Assembly (NCBI RefSeq): GCF_905171775.1
Contig: NC_053491.1
Coordinates: 401,102,838 to 401,166,837 of the forward strand
Length of the DNA: 64,000 nucleotides
DNA from: Rana temporaria
Lineage: Eukaryota; Chordata; Amphibia; Anura; Ranidae
Direction of reading: 5' to 3'
The notes under the pieces are model-generated. The model worked only from the letters and a program-made list of their open reading frames with translations, had not been told where the DNA came from and did not search any database. The position numbers and the translations under genes were made by a program. Below are positions 46,796 to 58,290 of this stretch, piece by piece; position 1 is the first letter of the stretch, and each line of letters starts with the position of its first letter.

Positions 46796-47248
46796 CATAG
46801 GTGGACACAGGGGGTGTGCCAGGTGTGCCTGGGCACACCCTAATCACTCTGTGTGGTGCCGATTCCTCCTACTACCCAGGCTTCCATCTGAGTTGTGCCC
46901 CCCCCCCCAACCCCGCAGTGCTGCTGGCTCCCCTCCTTTCTACCCAGCTGCTGCAGGGGATGTTTTAGAATGGAGAGTGGGGAAAGGGCTAGTCAATAAG
47001 TCATTGACCGACCCCTTTCTTTTCTAAATGAACACAGTGAACACACTCACTCACTGTGTTTAATCATAACTGAAGCATAGAAAACTGGTTTTACTATGCT
47101 TCAGTTTATGAATGAACATGAAACCGCTCAGCATAGAGCACTTATCATTCATTCACTGTCCAGTGCAGCTGAAGCTGCAGAGAAAGTCACATGTGTTTGA
47201 GCTTTGCGGTGCACACCCTAATCATGCCTTAAGCTGCACACACCTATG
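46796..47248. mobile_element. hAT-type MITE with perfect 8-bp duplication
   Basis: Termini CATAGGTG / CACCTATG, flanked by CTAACACA at 46788-46795 and 47249-47256. Subterminal cacaccctaatca occurs at both ends (46843 and 47212). Non-coding; C-run at 46899-46908. Confidence 0.8.
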
Positions 47249-47256
47249 CTAACACA

Positions 47257-47953
47257 TGTTAAATTTGCAAAATTGTGCATTGACATTTGTTTTACCCTTG
47301 GGCGCGAAGGGGTTAATGTTGGATCACCTTTATCTATTAACCCTGCAATCCCCATTGAGAACGTCTGTTAAGGATGAAACGTCATCTGGGAAGGCGCACA
47401 CTGACGTCACCGCGTTCCATCTGAAGGAGGAAGGGCTCCTATTGCCGGCCGGCATACATACACGCTTTTAATCATGAGATGTTTGTAAGTACATGTCTTA
47501 TGCATTTTTATTAAATATTTTGTACGGTATCACGCTATGGTCCGTTTTTATTTATATACCGAGGATATGTTCAATCATCGATGTGGTGCAATTTGAGACC
47601 TGCTCCCTGGATCCCTCCCCAGTCTGATGCTAATCTGATGTGGAGCCCATTGAATAGAATCTGTCTACATGCCTAATGTTTGGGTGGTTCGGGTAAGCGG
47701 CTTTTATTCATATTATCTATTATCATTGCTTTTTACCAGCCTGATATCTGGTTTCCTACTTGGCGCAGTTTACTTTTATATTGGACTTTATATGCTTATC
47801 ACATTTCTTCTGCTGCCTTGAAGCATATATATTTAGAACGTTTTTGACAAGCGCAGTTTTTTCTCCCTATAACCCTGCAATGACGTAAGCTCAGCAGCAG
47901 GAAGAGGACAGGGCAGCCCTGCAGGAAAAAAAAATTGTACAGAATCCAGCAGC
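47257..47953. other. Probable old repeat, class unknown
   Basis: No gene. The gatgaaacgtcatctggg stretch (47373) resembles a frog interspersed repeat I cannot classify. Confidence 0.35.
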
Positions 47954-47961
47954 CTGCACAT

Positions 47962-48359
47962 CAGTGGCGGCCACTAATGCTGGGCGCAGGGGCACCTCCC
48001 CCCTAATTCATGCATCTGGCCCCTAATCTAAATGCAGGGCACCGGACGCATGGATTCTAATGTTTTATTTATTTTATTTTCAGAAGCACATGATTAGAGT
48101 CAGAGGCTCTAATTGGCTTAAAAAGGGTGCCCACCCAGTTGTGTGACATTAGCAAATTATATTCACCATTGTCTTCCTGCTTCTCCTCCTGGGCCAATCA
48201 GGAAGCTGGTCCTAAGACCCGATTGGCCAGGAGTCCTTGGACCTGATTGGGGGGGAAGCAGCAATCGATTGGAGAGGGAGTGGTTGGTTGGCTGAGTGGC
48301 TGGCTGGCTGGGGAGGCCATGGGACCCCCCTAAATAAAATTGAGCACCAGTCACCACTG
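47962..48359. mobile_element. hAT-type MITE with perfect 8-bp duplication
   Basis: Termini CAGTGGCGG / TCACCACTG with flanking CTGCACAT at 47954-47961 and 48360-48367. Inner inverted pairs include ccaatcaggaa/ttggccagg-type palindromes near 48194-48250. Non-coding. Confidence 0.85.
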
Positions 48360-48367
48360 CTGCACAT

Positions 48368-49492
48368 CATGGGACATACATCATTACAGGTATGTAATGT
48401 AACTAGAGCTGTAGAAAAAAATATGTTAGTTAACTAAACTTCAGTGGCTGTTACTAACTTAGATCATCCTAAAATCATCAGAGGCCTTAGCACTAACCCC
48501 CACCCCCTTACACCCCACATGCCCCTGAACCATGTGGTTATACCAATGCTTTTTTTTGTTCAAAATTCTGAAAAAAATATGCGTTTTTTTTCAGTGTGAT
48601 AATAAATCCTTTATTATAGTATGTGTGAAAAACACCCATTGATAATTCTTTGGGGTTTCCCTGCTATGCATAGCTACTGCAAAAAAAAACTTCCCATAAC
48701 TCATTCAGATTACTTGCAGAAAGCTGATTTAAACATACATTAACAGCTGCTTTTCTCACAACAGACTGTAAAAAGTCCTGCTTAATCACAGTTACTGTAC
48801 AGCTCACCCTCCATGGTCTCCTATATTCCTCCAAGCTTATATTTTACCGTAATTAAGACAGCCTCCTGGCACATTTACTGACAGATCAGAGAATGTGTCA
48901 TGGGATCCGTGTTTTTTTGAGACAGCAGTGTAATCTTTTACACCTGCATATGATAATTTTCTAAACCTAGGAACTCCTCATTAGTAAGATAACGCAAAGA
49001 TTAATCATGATGCGCAATGTACAGTAACCCAATGCGGGTTCAGTATACTGCGGAATGTTGGTGAAATATTCTGATTATTCAATATAGGTTACTACACTTT
49101 TATCAAAACATCTTTCCTTATTATAATATTAAAGCTAAATCCCACTTGTGTTTTGTCACTGGGGGATTCTGCCTCTAGTAACAATTTCTCTTCTTCCTTC
49201 CCGTTGATCCCGTTCTATCCACCTCTTTCTTCCTATTGTTCTTCCCAGTCCTGTCCTATTAAAAATAATTGGAGGAAATGTAGCTAGAAATACGCAGAGG
49301 AATTCATAAAGGGTGTCTAAAACACTCTTTAGAATTCTGCCATGATTACGTGCGACAGATTAATGCCCCTGTTGTGTCTGGGGCACGCGCCAAGTGTGGA
49401 GGTGCACAGAGGTCTAAGTATAATATGAGCACTGTATCCGTAACAGGAACTCATCAAGAGTGCCAACAATGCTTACCCTTTCTGCCCCTTCC
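48368..49492. other. No recognisable gene
   Basis: Plain sequence. A small inverted pair aattcataaagggtgt / acactctttagaatt (49301-49338) suggests the arm of a hairpin repeat. Confidence 0.35.
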
Positions 49493-49645
49493 TCCATTCA
49501 GAGAAGCTGTACTATAGCTTCCATCAATGGAGCGTGATCTATGAATGGAGGATGCGCAGGTGAATGAAGGGTCTGCCTCCTCCATTTATAGAGAACTTTT
49601 TTTAATTGATGGAAACTATAGTACAGTTTCCATGAATGGAGGAGA
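49493..49645. repeat. Large imperfect inverted repeat
   Basis: The arm at 49495-49533 (tccattcagagaagctgtac...catcaatgga) is mirrored at 49607-49643 (ttgatggaaactatagtaca...gaatgga), with a smaller palindromic tccatt/aatgga spacer between. Cruciform-capable. Confidence 0.65.
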
Positions 49646-49925
49646 GGGCGAATAGGGCAGGCATAGTTGGCACACTTGATGAGCACCTGTCACAGATCTA
49701 GCACTTGTACTAACTCTTTCAGCACCAAAAGATGACAGGTGCAGGGATATAAGGGAGGCAGAGGACTTTGGATTTAAATTAACAGACCAGCCAGCAGCAA
49801 AGGGCACAGTTTGCAATGAATGTAAATGCCATCCCTTGCGCTGATTTTTTGACTAAGCTTTAGGCTTTAACTGCCGCATAGAAAAATGTGTTTGCTAGCC
49901 TGGCTGTGCTGTAATAAGGACTTCA

Positions 49926-50794
49926 ATGTGACTGTAAACCCATATTTTATAACATGTTATACACACCTGCTCGGGTCCCCTGCCAGTGCTCCTGGCTCCT
50001 CCCTGCCGAGTACCCAACATTCCAAGCTGCTTGCTTTGGAGGCACTCGTAGGGGCTTGCACCTCAGCCGTGCTCTGTAATTACATTGGCTAGGCTTCCCC
50101 CCCCCCGCTCCCTACTCACTGGCTGTGGTTGACATCAGTGGGAGCCAAAGGCTCTCACTGCTGTCTTTGAGCCTATGAGGAGGGAGAGAGCAGAGAGCGC
50201 CACTGCTCTAAGTCATAGTGCTGGATCAAAATCAGACTCAGGCAAATATAAGGGGGATTCTGGGGTAGCTGCACTCAGAAGTTTTTTTTACCCACAACAG
50301 TAAAATCAGTCTGTATGTGTCGTAAAGCATGCTATACTCACTGTGGAACCTAAAGGATTTATCTTCAGCATCATGTAAACAGGCTGTTTTATCCAGTCTT
50401 CTGTAATCCTCCCCTTCTTCCACAGTTCCCAATCCATTCTCTGATTAGTACAGAGCACTAGGAGGCAAGCTGCACACGATCAGTTTTCTGTGTATTGCTA
50501 GAGAGTTTTTATTTTCTTTGGGAGGGTGCAAGTGATTGGCACAGGGACATTCAGCACTTTCCAGACACAGGGTCAGGGGTCATTCAGTCTTATAGGACAG
50601 AACAGAGGTGAATGAAACTCCTCCTTCAAGCTTTAACCGGACATTGGTAGAAGTCACAAGGTAAAAAGTATTTAGTACTTATATTTACTAAAATGTTCTG
50701 TCTACTGTGGGAGACGAGAGAAAGTGAATGCAGGGTCCTGGGTTTAGCAACTAAGAATGCATTAAGGTAAAAAACTTCAGCCCTTAGAACCACT
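49926..50794 (+). mobile_element. Probable TTAA-type repeat
   Basis: Starts ATGTGACTGTAAACCC after TTCA (49922-49925) and ends AGAACCACT before TTAA (50795-50798), matching the AGTGGTTGTAAACCC start/end pattern at 51710-51993. Non-coding interior. Confidence 0.5.
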
Positions 50795-50798
50795 TTAA

Positions 50799-51316
50799 AT
50801 CTCAGAACTGACGGACATATTAGAGAAATTAACAAAGAATGCTGCAAGCACAATGCTTGCACCACTCTTCTAAACATAAAAAAGATGCAGAGGATGCCCC
50901 TAATTAACAAACAAGATACGAGCCCCTTGGTTATTCAGGAGAGATCAATCCTCTGTTCTGCTGTGTTTGACAGACACAGCGCAGAGAACAGGAAAGCTGG
51001 AGCTGCATGCTTCAGTCTCTGTGCCTGTCCTCACTCCCCTTTCAGCTCAGAGCACCAGGGAGAAGAAGAGGTTGCTAACCCTTCAAGCTCTGCTCATGTA
51101 GTGTAGTCACTGCATGGGCAGAGAGATGGATGTGAGCTATTTGCTGACAGCTCACATCCCCTACACCAGCTCAGAGCTGGATAAGGTTTGTGGCAGTTCT
51201 TCATATAGAAAATTGCTGCAATTCCCTCTGTTAATTACTTAGGTGCAAATCCTGTGCGAGTTTCTATTTCACTTTGAAATAGGCACTGGTGTGGGTGGTG
51301 CAGATAGACTGATTAG
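50799..51316. other. No recognisable feature
   Basis: Plain sequence with short, unrecognised open frames. Confidence 0.35.
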
Positions 51317-51320
51317 TTAA

Positions 51321-51705
51321 AGAGGAAGTAAACCCTGATGGGTGTTACTTCCTCTTTGTTTCCCTGCAAAGGTAAAGCCTAATGGGCTACTATGCATTGC
51401 ATAGTAGCCCATTATGTGACACTTACCTGCAGGAGAAGCCCGCAATGTCCCTGTCTTCCTCGCGAGTACCGAGCGGCCATTCTTCACCCCTCTTCTTTCC
51501 CGGGGGCGGGAACTTCGGCTCTGTGAGTGTCCGGAGTTGCATGCGTGCGGGAGCCTGCACTCACGACATGACCCGAATTAGAAACGGCACAACGTGCCCT
51601 TTCTAACTCTGGCGCATGTGCAGAACAAATCGTCGTATGGCGATTTGCAAATATCTCCTAGACCGTGCAGGTCTGGGAGATATTTCAAGCACCTACAGGT
51701 AAGCC
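51321..51705 (+). mobile_element. TTAA-type repeat with perfect inner palindrome
   Basis: AGAGGAAGTAAACCC follows TTAA (51317-51320). A near-perfect hairpin gtaaaccctgatgggtgttac and a palindrome at 51380-51412 (aatgggctactatgca / tgcatagtagcccatt) follow. Its right side runs into the next TTAA element, whose insertion probably removed its end. Confidence 0.6.
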
Positions 51706-51709
51706 TTAA

Positions 51710-51993
51710 AGTGGTTGTAAACCCACTTTTTTTCACTTTTACCTACAAGTAAGCCTATAATAAGACTTACCTGTAGGTATAAAGAATATCTCCTAAACCT
51801 GTACGGTTTAGGAAATATTCCCCTCGCAATGTGCCACTGATTGCAGGGGGGGCATGTGCAGGGGGGATCCACGGCGAAAGGACCGGCAGCCGCCGGACCT
51901 TGCCAAATTTAAATCTCCCGCGCGCGCGCTCCCTCCCGCTTTAATCTAGGCTTACCTGTAGGTTAAAGTGGTTGTAAAGGGTTCACAACCACT
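51710..51993 (+). mobile_element. TTAA-flanked MITE
   Basis: Termini AGTGGTTGTAAACCC / GGGTTCACAACCACT (14 of 15), flanked by TTAA at 51706-51709 and 51994-51997, the target signature of piggyBac and Kolobok elements. Inner inverted acctacaagtaagcc / ggcttacctgtaggt. Non-coding. Confidence 0.8.
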
Positions 51994-52097
51994 TTAATGC
52001 GGTGCATAGCACTACCAATTGTTTTCTGCACATCTATAATAAAGCTTAGTTAAATCTCCAAAATGACAAAATCTTTGACAGCTAAAAAAACTCCTTT

Positions 52098-52412
52098 AGC
52101 CCAGGTGCACACTAGGCTGCGGGAATGAAGCCGTGCGAGTTCAGCCGAACTCGTACGATTTCACTCCCACTTGTCAGTCCCGATTTCGGCCATGATTACA
52201 GAGACATCTGTGCAGTTTCTGCACAGATGTCAATGTAAGTCACATGCCAAAATCACAAAAAGTAGTACATAAACTATATTTTGAAATCGGTGCAGCGCCG
52301 CAGCGTCACACTGATTAGGATGGTGCCATTGCCGGAAATTTCCCGAAAATACTGCCGATTTGACATGGGAATTGACATGTCAAATCGCATCAGTGTAAAC
52401 CAGGGCTCACAT
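52098..52412. mobile_element. MITE-like repeat
   Basis: Imperfect ends agcccaggtgcacact / agtgtaaaccagggct; inner hairpins acatctgtgcag/ctgcacagatgt (52203-52230) and ttgacat/atgtcaa. Non-coding. Confidence 0.5.
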
Positions 52413-53655
52413 GTATTTCAGCTGTGTATTTTTTTGTTTGCCTGGAGTTCCACTTTTTCTGACATATAATCAACCTGTGTTTGAGCAGCAGAAAATATCA
52501 GGCACTCAGTAGAGTAGAGTAAACAGAATTGCAATCATCCTATAGGTATTCTTCACTCGTTACTGGCTTTACACACCTGCACAGGCCAGGAAACTTATTA
52601 GCAATAATGTCTATAATGGATTTGCACAGATAAATCCATTCTTCCTTCAACACCCGGGAGCAGATAGCATTCTATCGCCGAGCACCTGTTATCCGTCAGA
52701 TAACAGACAAGGTGGATCAGGCACTGCGCTCTTCCCTTGCTATCTATTCTCCTGCGCCCACCGCTTGTTGACAAAGTAAAGACTGGGAGTTATGAGGTTA
52801 ACCGGAGGTAATTAAGCTAGATAGCAAGCAGGGCAGCGGCCGTGGATGGGCTTGTTTATTTTCTATAATCATATTGATTCAGAATCTCTGTGGAGTTTAT
52901 TTCATTTGTAACTAGGACAAGAGATCAAAGCAAAAACATTCCTGCGGCTTTTAAGACCTAGATACCTTTAGTCCAAGCCATAGTATGCCAGTCTGGAGAG
53001 CTTTAACTGTCTAGCTGCGGGCCTGCCGCCATAAAACGCTGTCCCCAGAACGTAAAGAAATGTTAATTACAGCAAATGACAGTCAGGAGTTTGTTCCAGC
53101 AATATTTCATGAAAGCCAGCCTGGTGGGAGCAGCCATTTTCTTGGTCCACATACTCCTTTAATTATTTTGTATAGACAAGCAAATAATTAATTCAATCAT
53201 CAAGAACATGACATTACATTTTTTTGCTTCTCTGAAATATCAGATGTTTGGATCTGCGTGCATCAACAACAATGACAACAGAAGAAATGACATGCATCTA
53301 AATGGTAATTAAGCCTAATTCTGTTTTGTTGCCACTAACAATGCTTAATTTGAATGCTTTGGAAAATTAAGAGCACTTTGGGCTTAAGCTGCCCATAAAA
53401 TTAATAGGATAACCTGTTTGAAGACAAATATGGGTAAGCTTGGATTTACATCAATAAATGGGGAACAGATTGGGGAGCAGGAGGCTGCTGATGATCTATG
53501 GGGATAATGTGTAGGATCGATTAGTGTAGCCATCTGATCATGGTCGATCATCGGGTTAATCCAGACACATTTGATGACTGTCATTTCATGGTCTTCAGAA
53601 AGTAATAGTGCTAATGCGAGCAGCCACGTTTAGCTGCAGGAGCTGTCCGTCTCCT
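52413..53655. other. No recognisable feature
   Basis: Plain sequence; no domain-bearing open frame or repeat identified. Confidence 0.4.
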
Positions 53656-53757
53656 ATACTTACCTGGCAGGGGAGACACCATGATCATGAAGGTGGTTCG
53701 CCCAGGGCGAGGCACGGCTATTGCACACTCTAGGCCGTGCTGATCGTGGTTGTCTTC
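53656..53757 (+). pseudogene. U1 snRNA-derived sequence
   Basis: ATACTTACCTGGCAGGGGAG at the start is the U1 5' end that pairs with 5' splice sites. It continues with stem-loop I (ccatgatcatgaaggtgg), gcccagggcgaggc and attgcac..gtgctgatc. About the first 100 nt of U1 are present with scattered substitutions; the 3' part, with the Sm site and last stem-loop, is absent. Not a functional U1 gene. Confidence 0.9.
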
Positions 53758-53761
53758 CCTG

Positions 53762-53820
53762 CCGCTTCTCGGCCTTTTGGCTAGGACTGGGTGTGGTATC
53801 TGTCCTCATCAGTTGTCAGC
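53762..53820 (+). pseudogene. U2 snRNA-derived sequence
   Basis: CGCTTCTCGGCCTTTTGGCT (53763-53782) is U2 stem-loop I, followed by gtgtggtatctgtcctcatc, where the branch-site pairing GTAGTA has become GTGGTA. About 53 nt of the U2 5' end are recognisable. It is fused to the U1 piece with only a few bases between. Confidence 0.88.
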
Positions 53821-54901
53821 GGAGCGCTGAAGCACCTCCTACATGGGGAGGGTGGATGCAATCCAATGATGTCATTGCACCTGGAAGGATGGTTTCAGCA
53901 GGGACTACGCTGTGCTGCCCGACAGAATACTGGGGGCCGGCCCATGGTTGAGTCTGAGCCATCTGGAAGGGTGCTCCTGGTGAGGATGGGTGCTGTGCTT
54001 GGTCTTGGTCTTTTTGCCGAGTTCTAGTCTGGCCTTCTGGCTGGCTGGTGTAAGTGCTATCTCTGTCAGCGATCCGGTTGGAGGAGCTGGTAATGCCCTG
54101 GGATAAGACGGGGTAGGACCATGCAAATCCGCCGGGTTGGCTGGCAGGGGTGGAGGGCTGCACTGGCTGGTCGGGGGGTCGGATATGGAACGAAAAGCCT
54201 ATGGTGCATGTGCCCCTGGAGTGGCAGTCCAGGGGTATCTGAAGATCACTGTGTGTGAGGGACACATTGATTTAAGATACCACGGTCACTGCACCAGATA
54301 CACGCTTTTTTTAGCACCTGCCTCCTGGGCCGGGCCTTTTGGCTAGGAACGGAGGAATTTTTTATTCCTGGCCGGAGGGCCTGGTCATTGTTTCACCACA
54401 ATGGCCACTTCTTTCACTCTCCTCTCCACTATCCCTTCCCCCACTTTATTTTATTTAAGCCTGTGTTTGTCACTTTTTTGTCCTTTTTTGTTGTGCACGT
54501 TTTGTCACTGTGTGATTAGTAGGGTGCGGGTCCTCGGGCCAGCCCTGAACGTCTTGAGAGTGGGTGGACATGGCCTTCTGGCTTAGTTCGCCTGCTCTCA
54601 TGGGGTCTCCCTTCGGGGGAGCCCCACCTAGTACTGGGAGGGTTCTGTTTCGGCAGTCCCTCCGAGGAAGTTGGGTCCGTGTCAGCTTCGGTTGCTCGGA
54701 CCACAGTACCTCAGTCCCCATCTGGAGCCTAACGCCCCGGGGGATCAGGGTTTGGGTCCCTCTTCACAGGAGGACCACTTGACGTTGCACCCGTCTGCAC
54801 GTTTTTGTGAACACTCTTTATGTGAGTGCACATTTTTTCTGAACCGGGTGGAGTTTTTTGGGTGTGTTCACACGCCATAGGCTTTAAAAAAAAAAAAAAA
54901 A

Positions 54902-55551
54902 AGGAATAACCATGAGTTTTGGTGAATTTTTTGATGCCTGGCTAATGCGGGGCTTCCTTGGTGAAAAATAGCTTGAGATCCTTTGATTTGGAAAGGCAAG
55001 CAGACGGCTTTAATGTTGTTGTTGTTGTTGTTGGTGGTAAACGTGGCGTTGAAAACTATTAGATAGTCTTGATCCACCTATGCATATATTAGCCCCCAAT
55101 TCCATGGCCGTGCATCTTATATTGTTCTGACGAAGCCGATTGTTACGCATGCCTTCTGATTCCCGCCCCCATGCAGCTGCACAGACATGCAAATTAGGGT
55201 GTCTTGGAGTCACCATGAGTTGAACAGCATCTATGTTCTGCCGGGCCGTGCGTCTTATATTGTTCTGATGAAGCTGATTGTTACGTGTGCCTGCTGATTC
55301 CCGCCCCCATGGAGCTGCCCAGAAATGCAAATTAGGCTGTCTTGGAGTCACCATAAGTTGAACAGCATCTGTGTTTTGCCGGGTTATACTCTGGTTTTCT
55401 TTAGAATGACTAAATCTTTTGCATTTTATTAAAGATTTCTGTGGAGGGGAATAACCATGAGTTTTGGTGAATTTTTTTTGATGCCTGGCTAATGCCTTGG
55501 TGAAAAATAGCTTGAGATCCTTTGATTTGGAAAGGCAAGCAAACGGCTTTA
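54902..55551 (+). repeat. U5 snRNA-like tandem array, left part
   Basis: Begins with the 3' half of a U5-like unit (54902-54953: ggaataaccatgag, Sm-like aattttttga), then a spacer with (TTG)n, two 135-bp subrepeats and a further U5-like copy at 55386. Interrupted at 55552 by the split-direct-repeat element; resumes at 59881. Confidence 0.85.
55386..55497 (+). ncRNA. U5 snRNA-like copy 1
   Basis: Starts ATACTCTGGTTTTC; stem I arms aaatctttt / aaagattt, Sm-like AATTTTTTTTGA, truncated 3' stem-loop. Loop I reads GCATTTTAT where canonical U5 has GCCTTTTAC. The 3' stem lacks its right arm, so probably non-functional. Confidence 0.75.
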
Positions 55552-55649
55552 GTGTAAGGCTGACCGCAGGTCAGCCTGTATTTGTAGGAGGAGTCGGGAG
55601 GTATTTAAACCCACCCTCCTTCCTCCTTCTGGGCGACGATTTCTTGTGT
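55552..55649 (+). repeat. Split direct repeat A1
   Basis: Starts gtgtaaggctgaccgcaggt and ends gacgatttcttgtgt; repeated at 59625-59715 (A2). Includes ggaggtatttaaaccc, a possible promoter. Confidence 0.85.
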
Positions 55650-56339
55650 GCCCGTCTGACGTCACTTCCGGTTTACGGCTCGGCATGTTGTGAGGCGCCT
55701 TGAGGAGTCCCTGTGTCTACCGTGTTATTTAGTTCAGGAGTCAGTCGGGGGGGCCACCTCCAGCTGGTCAGTATGGGGTATCCACGGCGGGAGGGCTCCC
55801 CTCTGAGTCGACACACGCTCCCCGCTGAGTCGACACTTCCGCGTGTGACGTCAGAGTGCCGACAGGAGTCGCACGCTCCGGCGGCTGATGGCTGCAGCTG
55901 AACGGGAGTCGTGTCCTCCCTCCTTACTGTTCGGGGTCCGCTCCTCTCCCTGCGGTGGAGTTTGCAGGGGGAGCGGGTGTCTGCTTGGTAGTTGGGGGGC
56001 TTGGCAAGTGGTTGTGGGGGTTCCCCAGTCGGGGGGAGTGGCAGTGCGAGGTCCGCTGGTTCATAGGAGTAATTTAGGGGGCGGGCAGAGCAAGGTTCAC
56101 TCCACATGGTGTCAGGGGGAGGGGTAAGATCTGTGGCTGCCAGCTCTGGCCATGTACAGCATTCTATCACATGCATACTCCTGGCAATACATGTTCAGCT
56201 CCATTCATGTACACATACTCCATACTTCACGTCCAGCTCTGCAATTCACTACTGTCCATGTGTCATGCATCTCCCCCTGTCTTAGGTTTCTGGTACCTTC
56301 ATATTTTTCATGTTCTCATGTATCTACATTTCCCGTTGC

Positions 56340-58290
56340 GGTTACGTTCTCAGGGTGTTAGGGTCTCATGCGACTACGTTCTCATGCGATTTTGTGTCTT
56401 GTGCGATTTTGTGTCTCATGGTATATTCTCATGCGACCACGTTTCTCATGCGGTCATGTTCTCATGCGACCACGTTTCTCATGCGGTCATGTTCTCATGC
56501 GACCACGTTTCTCATGCGGTCATGTTCTCATGCGACCACGTTTCTCATGCGATTGTGTCTCATGCGTTTTCTGTGTCTCATGGTATTTGCTAATGCGAGC
56601 ACGTTTCTCATGCGACTACGTTTCCCATGCTATCACGTTTCTCATGCGACTACCTTTCTCATGCGATCACGTTCCATGCGATCACGTTCTCATGCAACTA
56701 CGTTTCTCATGGTATGTTTCTCATGCGATTTTGTGTTTTATGCGATTTGTGTCTCATGGTTTTTTCCCATGCGACCACGTTTCCCATGCGACCACGTTTC
56801 CCATGCGACCACGTTTCCCATGCGACCACGTTTCCCATGCGACCACGTTCTCATGGTATCATGTGTCTCATGCGATTTTGTGTCTTATGCGATTTGTGTC
56901 TCATGGATTTTTCTCATGCGACTACGTTTCTCATGCGATTTTGTCTTATGCGATTCTGTGTTTTATGCGATTTGTGTCTCATGGTATTTCCTCATGCGAC
57001 CACGTTTCCCATGCGACCACGTTTCCCATGCGACCACGTTTCCCATGCGACCACGTTCTCATGGTATCATGTGTCTCATGCGATTTTGTGTCTTATGCGA
57101 TTTGTGTCTCATGGTATTTTCTCATGCGACTACTTTTCTCATGCGATCACGTTTCTCATGCGACTACGTTTCTCATGCGATCACGTTCTCATGGTATCAT
57201 GTTTCTCATGCGATTTTGTGTCTTATGCGTTTTTTTGTGTCATGGTTTTTGCTCATGCAACTACATTTCCCATGCGATCGCGTTCTCATACGACTACGTT
57301 TCCCATGCAATCACGTTCTCATGCGACTACGTTTCTCATGCAATCACGTTCTCATGCGACTACGTTCTCATGGTATCATGTTTCTCATGCAATTTTGTGT
57401 CTCATGCGTTTTTTGTGTCTCATGGTATTTGCTCATGCAACTACGTTTCCCATGCGATCGCGTTCTCATGCGACTACGTTTCCCATGCAATCACGTTCCC
57501 ATGCGACTACGTTTCTCATGCGATCACGTTCTCATGTGACCACGTTCTCATGGTATGTTTCTCATGCGATTTTGTGTCTTTTGCGATTTTGTGTCTTATG
57601 CGTTTTGTGTCTCATGGTATTTCCTCATGCGACCACGTTTCCCATTTGACCACGTTTCTCATGCGACTACGTTCTCATGGTATCATGTTTCTATGCGATT
57701 TTGTGTTTTATGCGGTTGTGTCTCATGGTATTTTTCTCATGCGACCACGTTTCTCATGCGACTTGTGTCTCATGGTATTTCATGCGACCACGTTTCTCAT
57801 GCGACCACGTTTCTCATGCGACCACGTTTCTCATGCTTGCTATGTCCTCACATGATTGTTTCTCATGCGATTACGTATCTCGTGGTAGGTCTCATGCGGG
57901 TTATGTCCTCATGTGTCACGTTTCTCATGCTAGTCATGTCCTCATGCGGTTACATTTCTCATGCGGTCACATTTCTCATGCGACTATGTTCTCATGCAAT
58001 TACGTTTCTCATGCAATCACGTTTTTCATGCCCGTCATGTCATGCTAGTCTCGTCCTCATGGGTTTTACATTTCTCGTGCGAGTCATGTTCTCATGCAAT
58101 CATGTGTTCACGTTTCCCATGCAATTTTACGTTTCTTTTGCAATTTTATGTGTTCATGCAATTTCTATTCTCATGTTTTCGTTTCTCATGCTATTGATGT
58201 GTCCTGTTTCTCATGCTATTTCATGTTCTCGAATGTGTTTGTTTCTCATGCTACCTTACGTTTCTCATGCAGGTTCCAGTTGTGTTAGTT
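56340..58290 (+). repeat. 17-bp satellite inside the Ngaro-like element
   Basis: More than 100 degenerate units of ctcatgcgaccacgttt and variants (cccatgcgatcacgttt), period mainly 17 with 16-bp units. Since 17 is not a multiple of 3 and the unit lacks stop codons on the + strand, all three forward frames stay open for 300-495 codons with a 17-residue period. I do not regard these as genes. Confidence 0.95.

Larger units (their letters stand above)
53656..54901 (+). mobile_element. U1/U2 snRNA-headed retroposon-like element
   Basis: Starts exactly at U1 snRNA nucleotide 1, passes directly into U2 snRNA (53762), and ends in a 17-nt A-tract (54885-54901). At least three further degenerate U2-like heads (ggcctt[tc]tggct at about 54033, 54330 and 54568) lie inside. 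The 3' portion (54720-54890) recurs as 5'-truncated copies at 39118-39311 and 40137-40367, so this is a multicopy family. Poly-A tail plus 5' truncation indicate retroposition. No target duplication was found, and the A-tract joins the middle of a U5-like unit. No recognised coding frame. Confidence 0.7.

Noticed and set aside
53656..53820. Functional U1 or U2 gene
   Set aside because: Both are 5' fragments lacking Sm sites and 3' stem-loops, and the U2 branch-site pairing sequence is altered.
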